DNA from: Ctena decussata
Lineage: Eukaryota; Mollusca; Bivalvia; Lucinida; Lucinidae
Length of the DNA: 64,000 bases
Assembly: GCA_963989385.1 (NCBI GenBank)
Contig: OZ022500.1
Span: 19,668,460 to 19,732,459, forward strand
Reading direction: 5' to 3'
Part shown: positions 26,401-38,400 of the stretch, piece after piece
Numbering within the stretch: the first letter of the stretch is position 1
Layout of the letters: each line of letters starts with the position of its first letter
The notes under the pieces: generated by a model
Told to the model about the DNA's origin: nothing
Seen by the model: only the letters and a program-made list of their open reading frames with translations
Databases searched by the model: none
Translations under genes and position numbers: made by a program

Positions 26401-29400
26401 CCTAGTTCTATTTCCGGTTAAGGGATTGTCTACGCTATGACTGTTATCAAAGGCGTTATCGCAAAATGTCCCATTGCGCAGCTGCAATAATGTTGTCGCA
26501 GCAACGGATTGAGGGTAACTCTGTGTCTCTGAGGCCCCGCCCATTGTGGAGACATCTGTTTGCCTTTGATCAGCTGGGGATAGGATATCAGTTTGATCCC
26601 CACTGCCTTGGTTGTCCATAACCGTGGCTTCTCTGTGGCTGTCCTCGCTGCTCATGGTTCGTATCTCTCGGACTGAATGTTTAAAAAAATCAATCCGCAC
26701 CGCCCTGCCACCACTAATGTTACACGCCGAGGGTTTAGCAGCTTCCGCGGGACTTCTCCACAGCAGTATTTAACAGCAGACAGAAGCTCAAGCTGGCTAC
26801 ACAGCAAAAAGCCCCAGCTGCTTAGCCGATGCGCTAAAACTCTGAAAGTCTAGGCCTCGTTCGAGGGGTATAAGTGAATCTCAGATTAAATAAATGGTGT
26901 AAAAATAGGCAGATATTCTGTTCTATTCTGTAATTCAGATGAATTGAATGGTGTAAATAGGTAGATGTTCTGTTCTATTCTGTAGTTCAGAAGAACTGAA
27001 TAGTGTAAAAATAGGTAGAGGTTCTGTTCCCTTCAGTACTTCAGATGAACTGAATGGTGTCAGTTCTTCAGATGAACTGAATGGTGTAAAATGGTGTAAA
27101 AACAGGCAGAAGTTCTGTTCTATTCAGTATTTCAGGTGACTCAGCACCTTATTAGAGGGATTGAAGACAAGAAACAAGACATTGTATCAATAAAAATAAG
27201 TTTATCCTTATAATGATGCAAATAAAATTTAATTTTAGACAAATGAGATCTTTGTTATTTTATGACTAGGTGTTTAAACTAACATTTCATGAAATAAATT
27301 AACATATGTGTATGTACAGTGAGGACGGCTTAAAAATGAGGATTAAATGATGCTACCGATTTATTTGCAACGACAGTGATCTCGAACTAGTCAGAGCTAA
27401 ATTATGCAAATTAATGGTTTAAACATGCTAGAAATTGATGACAAATGGAGGATGAATAGGTAATGCAAAGAAGTTTCAGAAAATTTATAAAGGGACATGA
27501 GCATGGAGTGTATTGTAAAATCCTATCTCTTTAAATGCCAAAAAAATAATCAAGAGCTAAGTTTTCTCTTTTACATTATTAACAGGCCCCTCTTCAAAGA
27601 AAATAAATAATTTCTCCCAAAAGGTTGCTGCTTTAAAAATGAGTTTAGGAAAACAGAACAGAAATAAAGCCAAAAATTCGCAGCAAAAATAAACGTGACT
27701 TTCTCTAACCAAAGCAAATTCTGAGATTCCTGGGATTCCTGGGAAAGCTCCTTATATATTCCCAGGTTCCCGTCCCCCAAAACCCGTAAGGTTTTGTTCA
27801 GGGATCCCGCGCCCCAGGCCAGTTTGTTCTGGAATTCCCAAGACCCCCAACAGAAGAACCGCTGGATCACGTGATCCCGCAACAAACGTCTCAGGGAAGA
27901 TGCCGTCAAAGGGAAAAATCCAATACCCGCCATGTTGGATTTGCCGATAAATACCCCGAGTACCAGACTTTAACCTGCAATTATGCAACTATCTTATATG
28001 AAACCCCATTAATCATTATTATCAAAATGACCCCAAAGGAATGAATTTTATGACTGTCATATTAAGGAAACTTTTGTAGGTACCGATTGCTTAGAATTCA
28101 TTGAGAAGTGTAGACTGACTGTTCGAAATAACTTTCGTTGTTGTGACAGATACGCTTGAACGCTTACACACTCACTCCCACAATCCAATATTATACACAG
28201 CTGACAAGATGGAAGACAGTGGACATAAACACACTTCGATCTGCTTAATTTTGAGATAAAACAACTTATTAATAACACATAAAGGATTAAATTAACTTGC
28301 AAAACATGGGTAAGCACTTTGTTAACACAGACAACGAGTGACAGGTTTGCATCTTCCAAAACAATTGAGTATTGATTGCGTATAGCATAAAATCTATAAA
28401 CAGCTGACTTGCGAACAGAAATAGAATTGTGTCACAGGAAACTGGGTCATTACAATATCTTTGGTCCATATTCCTTTAAATTTTGAAAGCATCTGTAAAT
28501 AATTTGGAAGAATATTAGAAGACAGTTTTGTTTTGCAGATGTTTCCAGAAGCATCCGAACTACAGTAATTGTAGTTATGAAAATGAAATATGCTTTGTAT
28601 CTTTTTCTAGCTTACTGAATCAAATACCACAGATGTTTGCTGAGTCCCGGGAAACAGAAATAGTGCTAGGTCCTGTTATACAGGCTGGACTAGATGCGCT
28701 CAAGTCTGCAGACAGAGCAGGCAAGCTGTATATATTTCACACTTCCTTGCCAATAGCAGAGGCCCCAGGAAAACTGAAGAATAGAGATGACAAGAAACTA
28801 CTAGGCACTGATAAAGAAAAGGTAAATGATACATAAATGGTTGACCATCAAGCACTGTGTTGTTACCAAAAAAAGTTGTAAGGATTAACCCAAAAGATAA
28901 TACAGATGGTGTTTGTTCAGAAGGATGCTGTCTGTAGATGCTCTAGTATTGCGTTACTGTATAATATAAATAAACAGTCTCTGAAACATAATACATATAT
29001 ATACTTAGTAAAACAATTGAAGGATATTAAAATTCTATGATTATTTTTGCATTCAATAGTACTGGGTATCTACAATTAAAAGCCTGTCCAATAAAAGTTG
29101 AGCTTAAGTGGTTACAGTACAGTACCGCTCCAAATGGAATAACCCCTACATCATGATTTCACAAACATGCATACTTGTCGTTATATTGTTAATACCGTTT
29201 TTAGCTCACCAAAGCCGAAGGCTCCGGGGGAGCTTATAGGATAGCAGTTGTCCGTCGTCGTCGTATGTCGTCGTCTGTCGTCCGTCAACACTTTCAAACA
29301 ATATCTCGTCTGAAGCCACTGGGTCAATTGGGCCCAAATTTTACCTGTAGCATCCTTGGGCTGGGGGATTGAAAGTTTGTGTTTTTTTATGAAAATCGGA

Positions 29401-32400
29401 TCATTAGTTTGGTTGCTATGGCAACTTAGAGTTCCCATAGACTTACAATGGGAAAATCATAAAATGGCATTTACTGCCAAGCCATTGCAGACATTTTGAC
29501 AAAACTTTCATAGAAATGTTCCTTTAGAAGTCTTCTATCAGCCATATGTTTTTAGGCCCACTGCTCTTTTTATTGGTTGCCATGGAAACCAAAATGCAAA
29601 AAAAGAATACTTAAAAACTATCTTCTCTGAAACCGCTAGGCTGATTGGACCAAGATTTCATCCGTAGCATCTTTGGGCTTGGGGATTGAAAGTTTGTGTT
29701 TTTTATGAAAATCTGCTATTTAGTGTGGTTGCTATGGCAACTTAGAGTTCCCATAGACCTACAATGGGGAAAATTGTAAACTGGCATTTACTGCTAAGCC
29801 ATCAAATATATTGGGATAAAACTTTCATAGAAATGTTCCTTGAGAAGACTTTTATCAGGCATATGTTTTTAGCCCTATGTGCTTTATATTGGTTGCCATG
29901 GAAACCAAAATGCAAAAACAGAAAAAAATACTTATAAAATTTATCTGCTCTGAAGTCAATGGTCCAGTTGGGCCCAGATTTTATCTGTAGCATCCTTGGG
30001 CTGGGGGATTGAAAGTTTATGTTTTTTATGAAAATCGGCCTCTTAGTTTGGTTGCTATGGCAACTTAGAGTTTTAATGACTTATAATGAGGAAAATCAAA
30101 AAATGGCATCATTTACTGCCAAGCCATTGCAGATATTTTGACAAAACTTTCATTGAAATGTTCCTTGAGAAGTCTTTATAAGCTATAATGTTTTTTGGCC
30201 CACTGCTCTTTTTATTGGTTGCCAAAATGAAAAAATAGAAGATGAAAAATACCTTAAATTATCATGTCGGAACCCATATGCTCGCCGGGCCGGGTAGCGC
30301 AATCGGTAGGGCACCTGACTCGTAAGTCAGAGGTCCTGGGTTCGAATCCTGGTCTGGCCACATACTTTCATTTCTCCTTCCGCTGATTCAAGAAGGGCAG
30401 TTGTCAGTTACTGGCGAAAGTATGTGCACTTAGTACTGGTTAACCGCTTAGGAGGTCTAAGCCTGCCCAGGAATAGTGTGGTTAGGTTAACTGACCGTCC
30501 CGACATGACCTTAGTTGTTTACCGTGGACGTTAAGCATCAAATCAACCAACCAACCCATATGCTCTATGAGGCAGAGACTTCATAGACATGCGGATCCTA
30601 TTAGCCTTTACAGATTTTATGTTTTCCATTGTCACTGTTCAAAGGACATGGTTGGTATGGCAACTTATAATGGAAAAAAAAACAATAAACGGGATTCATT
30701 GCTAAGTCATTGCAGATATTCAGAACTTACATTTTCAGAACTATTCCTTGAGTGGTCTTCAATCAGCCCTGTACTTTTACTGCACCCTGCTCATTTTGAT
30801 CATGGCAACCAAAAGGGAAAAAAAAAAATCACAAAAATTTCTCTGAAAGTTATCCTTTTTTGTTGCCAGGGCAATCAAAATGTGGAAAATAGTTATATAT
30901 TTTGTTATCAACTCAACAGACTGTTAGACTGAGACTTTGTAGTTGTATATTTTGTATTAGCCTGTACAAAATGTGACAGCAATAATTTGATAGCAATTTT
31001 GAGCTAGAGATCTGGTGAGCTTTGTGGCCCCTGGGTCTCTTGTTTAAGCAGTTGAATGGTTTACCATAAGGAGACCATCATTCCCATAAAACCTTAGTTA
31101 CACAATAAAAGCATTTGAAACATTTGCAAATCTGAAGAATTGAGACTACTCCTACTCACTGCCCTGGATATTCTTAAGTTTAGTCTTGATCAGCAGCAGA
31201 ATAGTTGGCATCAGAATAACGTAAGAGGCGCTTAAATGATAGGGCAAGCTACCTATATGAATTACTTGTGAAACCTGCTCAGTTTTAATTGTTTGTGATT
31301 TTTTGCAGTAGGGGGTCAGTACATTTGGAATGATACCTTACAGTAACCACTGTAGCGTGATGTTAATAAATCCTGCGGATCAATTGCATATGTCCATTAC
31401 AAGTACATGCATGCGCATTTAATTTAATAATTATTCCATTAAAAGTCACAAATAGGATTAAAATGTAATATCCTTCAATTGTTTTACTAAGTATATATTC
31501 TCAGAACGTTGTTGGGGTCTTGTGAAAAGCGACTCAGATCAGCCTGTGTATCTGTGCTGACATTTCAGTCGTTACAGCTGGCATAGAATCTATTTTGTAA
31601 AAAGGAAGGACTAATAAGTGTGTAGATACATTAAAAATGGCTGATCCAAATCTTAACTTTTAGCACATGCACTTAAATTGCTGCCTTATATGTAAGACTA
31701 ATTGCATGTACTATAGGAGTTCAGATAGTGTGTAAGAGCTTATGGAGAAGAGGAACACTTCCAGGGGAGGTAATACTTGCCCCAAAATATTTTTATTGCT
31801 TTCGTTTGGGGCTTTTCTTAATGGGAAGAGTTTGCTCCCCATATAAAAATATGGAAATTTATCCATTCATCTTAATTCTAGCTTTCCTCCATTTCAGACG
31901 ATCTTGTCCCCGCAGACCAACTTCTATAGTAAACTGGCCACAGAGTGCGTTGCAGCTGGCTGCAGTGTAGATCTGTTCTTGTTCCCAAATTCTTACTGTG
32001 ATGTTGCTACCATGTCTGACATTTGTCGCCTAACCAGTGGAAACATGTATAAATATAGCTACTTCCAGGTAAGTTTGGCTAGCATATGTGCTGAAACTTA
32101 GATATCCATGAATATGATGTTTGTCAAGGACTAATAGGAAAACATAAAAAAATCATAAGCTGTCGTACCCATGAATAACATTAATACAATTACGTTAATA
32201 CAAAATCTCCATGAATAACATTTATTCAGTTTGGGTAATACAAAAATTTCCTTGAACGAGGAATTTTTCGTGATGTACGAGGGTTGTTCAGAAAGTTCTG
32301 ATTCTAGCCACATAAGTTTGTTTAGCATTATGCTGGGGACATATGCTATGCATATAGTAAAAGCACTACATTTCGTTTTTACAATGATACCTAACACTAT

Positions 32401-35400
32401 ACAAAGATATATTTCCTTATTGAGTTACAACGCATGTTATAAGGCCCCAGTCATACCACTGGACTAATTTCAAATGTGAATTTATTTTCAATGTGTCATT
32501 TAAGTGAAAAATCATTGTAAATACAAAATAAGTTTCTGTCAGCTTCTTGTCATTCGTTGCTTTCAATATCCTTTCAAAAGTTAGAAGGGCAGCAAACGTT
32601 ATCGATTCAGTCCTTGCAAAGCAATGCGCAATTCTTATGACGTAATTGAAAACGACTTCAACGTCATTTTCGAAAGCTCGTAGTGGCTTCGTTGTATACA
32701 TTAATTTTGATGTTTCGACGGTTTCGAATTGGCCCATGCAAAGGCTCTTCCTAACAAGATTTTGAATGTTAAGACCCTTGTTTTCGTTACAAAATCATTA
32801 TAACTTTAGTAGAAAGGGATATTTGCTACTGCATAAAATGCTTATAATCTTAATTGAAGGGACCGTATAGAACCTAGATTACATATCTTTACCCGCGATA
32901 TTTACAGGTCACAGTTGCCTGGGGACTAAATTTAAGTAGCAATGATGAAAAAAATTCAAAGACTGCTCATATCTGAACTATGACCTTCTTACGTGAAAAT
33001 CTGCAGTGGCTGATGGGTATACCTCTTTCAAAAACGTTCAAAAATATGTCCTTCAGGAAATATACACCACGTTTGCAGAGTTGTCCGGACATATCATACC
33101 TTTATATATATCGCTATCAGAAGTTCTGTATTTATGATGGTTTCCGAAATAAGACGTCACAAACAGAACTTTCTGAACAACCCTCGTACCTACAAATTAA
33201 ATGTTCTTCGTCTCCTCCAGTAATGATAAAGAGTATTGCAAATGGCATGGAAAATGAAAAAAAAGTATTGCCCATTGTCTAAATCATGAGAATAGATTTA
33301 GATAATTATACCCCTGACGTATGTCGAGGGGTATATAGTTTTCGCCTTTTCGTCCGTCTGTCCATCCGTCCGTGCGTCTGTTCGTCCGTCCGTTAACATT
33401 TGCGTCAAAGTTTTGCGTTAAGTAATAATCTTCGATGGAACCTTTTGGTATATGGCTAAGTATACTTCTAGGTTCATGCAGAATAGTTGACATCATCTGG
33501 ATGATGCTGCTGACCTAAGGTCAAGGTCACAGACTTGAACACTTGCGTCAAAGTTTTGCGTTAAGTTTATATTCTTTGTTTATATTTCCAATATCCCTTG
33601 AAGGAACCTTTTGATATTTGACTAGGGTTACTTTAAAGTTTATACAGAGTAGTTGTCATCATCTGGATGCTGCTGCTTACCAAAGGTCAAGGTCACAGAC
33701 TTGTATATTTGTGTTAAGTTTATATTCTTTACTTATATTCCCAATATCCTTTGATGAAACCTTTTGATATATGACTAGGTTTACTTCTATGTTTATGCAA
33801 AACAATTGACATCATCTGGATGCTGCTGCTGACCTAAGGTCAAGGTCACAGACTTAAACATTTGCATTAAAGTTTTGCTTTGAGTTTATATTTTTCTTTT
33901 ATATTTCCAATATCCTTTGATGGAACTTTTTGATATTTGGCTAGGTTAACTTTTGGGTTCATGGCTGCTTACCAAAGGTCAAGGTCACAGATTTGTATAT
34001 TTGTGTTAAAGTTTTGCATTAAGTTTACATTCTTTGTTTATATTTCAAACATTCTTTGATGAAACCTTTTGATATATGACTAGGTTTACTTCTATGTGTT
34101 CATGAAGATTAGTGGACGCTGCTGCTAACCATGTTCATGGAAACAGACTTATATTGTGTTTACATTAAAGTTTTGTGTTGAGTTGGTCCTCATTGCTGAT
34201 ATTTGTAATATTCTTTGATGGAACCATTTGATAGGTGACTAAGTTTACTTCTAGGTTCAAACCATGTATAAGATTGCTTCTATTAGGCGGTGGTGTCATT
34301 AGGCGGTGGCGTTGGTCGGGGGGTATATGTGAGCCCCTGCTCACTTGCTCTAGTATTGATGGCCAGTGTCATTCATGTTTATGAAATGTTTTGACCAGCT
34401 ATGGTGAATCCTGGTCATGTATGCTGTTAGTAAGCGGGAAGGCTTCACCAATAGAGTATAATTAAAAGAAAAATCTTTTAGGGAAAATTTTACGAATAAT
34501 AGTGATATTATTGCTTGTTGCCATTAACAGAAAGAGAGATTTGTACACTTTTAGAATGGGCATTGATTTTTTGGCGTGATAATGAGTTAAAATGTAAATA
34601 TAATTGGAAAAAGTTTTGGGATAAAATTAGGAACTTGTTCATATAAGGTGACACTCTGGGTGTTACGGTTCCAATTTAACAGGCTTAACCTTCGAAATTG
34701 TTTATACTAGACTTGTGTTTATTTGACTCGGGTGTTCATAGCTTTGTGCTATACTTAATACTATTTTCAATAGCTCTTTCTCCATATTTAAAATTCAGTG
34801 TAGATAACATTTTAGCATCATAACAGTCTGTTTCTTTTCTGAATTATACATCATTCATATTACATTTCAGGCTGATCTTGATGGTGACAGATTTATGGAA
34901 GATCTAAAGAACAATATTCAGTCACAGACAGCATTTGATGCCATCATCAGAGTGAGAACAAGTCAGGGTATGTGTACTACAGCTAGACACTACTGTAAAA
35001 ATTCTAAGCATTGGGACAGATAGTCTGAGCAAAAGAGCAGATCCAGATCAGACTGCTCCTAAAGAAGCAGACTGATCAGGGTCTTTACCGTTTGCTGTTC
35101 CGTATACAGTGTAATGTTTTGTCCACTGAATGCAATAGAAATAACAATCCCTATTTATTTGATGCATAGAACAGTGGTGGTAATATATGTTGAAAATACT
35201 TCAGATGTGAAGACAGATATCAAATCATGATTAATCTCTCAAAATTAATTATGAAATGTTTATGGCTGACAGATTGTCCAGTTAATATCATACAGTATCA
35301 GTCTTGTATAATGTTTAGTATTAAACATGATTAAGGTGCAAGGGCACACCTCCTTGGTTTCCCCCATTTCTACATAGGGGAACGACTTTCTTGACTTCCT

Positions 35401-38400
35401 GTTTGCTGCTCTGGAGGATAAGTTCTTCCAAAGGGAGTCCACTCTTAAAGGAAAGAATTTGTTCATGGAAGAGCAAATTCTTTCCTTTATGAGTAAACCA
35501 GCATTGAGAAGGGAGTCAAACATGAAATAGGCAGAGTTGCTGCCCCTGAAAGTATACTAATTTACCTTATTTATACATTGTTTTCCTTTTCCAGGTATTC
35601 GTCCTGTTGATTTTCTTGGCAATTTCTACATGTCTAACACAACAGATGTTGAAATGTGTGCTGTTGATTCAAACCAAGGAATAACTGTGGAGATTAAACA
35701 TGATGATAAACTCAATGAATCAGAAGGAGCATATATTCAGGTGGCAGTGTTATTTACCAGCATTAGCGGACAGAGAAGGCTCCGAATACACAATATGTCA
35801 ATGAACTGTTGTACTCAGCTGGCGGATCTCTTCAGAAACTGTGAATTAGACACCACAATTAATTACATGGCCAAATTTGGTAGGTTGAAAATAAATTTAA
35901 CATGCCCAAATTTGGTAGGTTGAAAATTTTGGACACTCAAAAGTTGAACAATTATTGCTCGAAAATTCTTAGAAAGTGGATTTTACACACATTAATGCAT
36001 AAAAATGATGCTTAGTGAATGGCAAACATTGTAGACCCTGATCAAACTGCTCCTTAGCAGTTTGATCTGGGTCTACAATGTTTGCTCCTTCAGGAGCAGT
36101 TTGATCTGGGTCTAGAATGTTTGCTCAGACCTGTCTGTCCAAATATTTAGGGTCATTACGGTAATGTTGTTTCAGGAAGTTGAAGTGCATAAGGTTTCAG
36201 CATAAAATGCCTTTTGCAAAGCATAAAAATTTACTAAATCAAAATATTATTTGATAATTTCCTGTCTTCTTCAGAAAATTCATTGATAGTTAATAAAAGA
36301 GAATTTGACTTCATTTACCCTAAAATAAGAGTAGATCTCTTTCAGAGGGCCTTTGTCCACCAGGGAAGAAGCAGGAATGCATGCTTTATCTTTTCAGGTT
36401 GAAGCGTCTAGGAATTTGTGCTCTTCGTGTTTTGCTATTAAAAATTCATGCTGTTTTCATCTTTCAGCTATTAGAAATGTTTTGAACAAGAACCCCCGGG
36501 AGACAAGAGAGCACATAATGAACCAAACAGCTCAAATATTAGCCTGTTACAGAAAGAACTGCGCTAGTCCCTCCTCAGCTGGACAGCTGATATTGCCAGA
36601 GTGTATGAAATTGTTGCCAGTTTATTCAAATTGTGTCATTAAAAATGATGGAATACAGGGAGGTAAGGCTTTGTACTGTATTTATTCAGTAATACGACAG
36701 AGATTTTTTTCTTTTCCAAAGCAGCTAAAAAAATACAGACCTGTCTTAGAAGATGGATTTAGATATTTGATGTTTTTTAAGAAGAAAAGGTGTTATAACC
36801 AAATTATTATGGCTGATTTACATACATTCAGCCAACTCCTGATATCTTGAACACTGATATCTCAAAGTATCTTCTTATATCAAAGAATATATTTCCTATT
36901 TTTATTTACATTTCAACTCCTGTTATCTCAAACTACTGATATCTCAGTAAAATTTCTGTTACCGGAAAATTTTCTTTGAGATATCAGTAGTTTTGGCTGA
37001 ACTTTGACTTTGAGATATCGAGAGTTGATTGTATTTGGGGTCATTTTGGAGTGTGGAAAGACAGTTTTACATCCAAATAAATAGTAATTATTTGTAGGAT
37101 ATCTTTTATTGTGTCGCCTGTGACTGACTTGCAGAAAGCTAGATAGAGGCCATCAGCAGCATAAGTTGCAGATCCATATACCATATTTTTTCAAACAAGT
37201 TTTCTGCAGAGCTGTAGATAATGGGAAATATTTTATGATAATTAAGGATAATTTTTTCTTATTTCTCATTGGAACCACATGTTGTGTCCCCTTACCTGAA
37301 CCGTCTCATGGAGACAATTCAGATGAGAGTTCACAATGTATGTTTTTATACAGAACTAACAAAAATTATCCCAAATTATCACCAAATACTCCCTCTTATC
37401 TAGAGCTCTGTAATTTCTGGTTCCACTGTGTTTTGACAAAGCTCTTACAGGCAATACATAGTGTTCACAGAATATTGTCTGGCTTGGCTACATATTGGCT
37501 TTATCATTTAGATTTTGTAAATCTCCATATGTACTTATTTCTTTTGACTTGAGCTGAAAAATAGGCTTGCAGACCCATATACCATATTTTTTCAAACAAG
37601 CACACCCTCTCTAATAAATGCTCCCACTCACTCCCTCTGTGAAAACTTGGGCAAAACTCATTAATGTTGACTTCAGACCACCAAGATTTGTGTTTTAATG
37701 CCCAAATTTAGCCCCAAGTATTCCATTTATAGGACTTGAATTGTTAAACCCCCATTTGGTTTGCTAGAAGAAACACATTAAATACAAATGAAGTAAAATC
37801 TGTAGATTTCTACTGTAATCTGTGACAGGCAACACTTGAATGAAAGAATTTGCTCCTTAAGAGCAAAGTCTTCCATTTAAGTGTAGACTGTATTTATGAA
37901 GGGCTTCTTTGATCAGGGAAACAAACAGAAAGTCATGAAAGTTGTTTCCCTTTGTATAAAATAGCAGAAAAACATGAAGGTCTATCTATTCACCTTAAAG
38001 TTTCTTAATAATTTATGTTCTTTATTGCAGGTCAAGATATATCAACTGACGACCGTAGCTACCTAATGCATCTAATTAATTCAATGGATGTCAAGTCATC
38101 GTGTGCTTTCTTCTATCCAAGATTATTGCCCTTGGTATGTAGTTAACTAAGAAATGGGAGAACTATAGCATTATAGCACAGTTGAGTCACTAGACAATAT
38201 TGCCATGTTAGAATGGCAATATTGTCAAGATGGTGTTAGTAAGCAGGTGTAACATTTAGAGCTATGAGAGCATATGCCAACACAAAAGACTTAGATCAGT
38301 CTGCATCTCCCTGTCATGTCAGAAAGCTTTGCCGTTTCCTTTGATTCCACAGGATTAATCCATAGATTGTGCAAACATGGAAAAATGTGATCAGACAGAT

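Larger units (their letters stand above)
14798..28454 (-). mobile_element. Full-length Ty3/gypsy-type LTR retrotransposon (13.66 kb)
   Basis: In antisense within SEC24 intron 12. Two 1.74-kb LTRs (TGT...ACA) flank primer site, gag, pol (protease, RT, RNase H, integrase) and a third ORF. Gag and pol are joined by a -1 frameshift cassette. Both long frames and ORF3 are uninterrupted. The LTRs differ by only two substitutions (14829 vs 26749; 15456 vs 27366) and a one-base A-run change, so the insertion is recent. The integrase has a GPF-type C-terminal module and no chromodomain was seen. Clade within Metaviridae not decided. Confidence 0.97.

Noticed and set aside
24584..26700. Gag start at GTG 26700 and Pol start at TTG 24583
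   Set aside because: Neither is a likely eukaryotic start. Gag ATG 26655 is good, and pol is entered by frameshift.
30288..30360. Functional tRNA gene
   Set aside because: The acceptor stem and B box are good, but the anticodon arm does not form a 7-nt loop and the body, tail and TSD show a SINE.
32417..32737. 106-aa ORF as transposase of the TA-flanked element
   Set aside because: No DD(D/E) or helix-turn-helix motif visible, and the element is too short for a full transposase.
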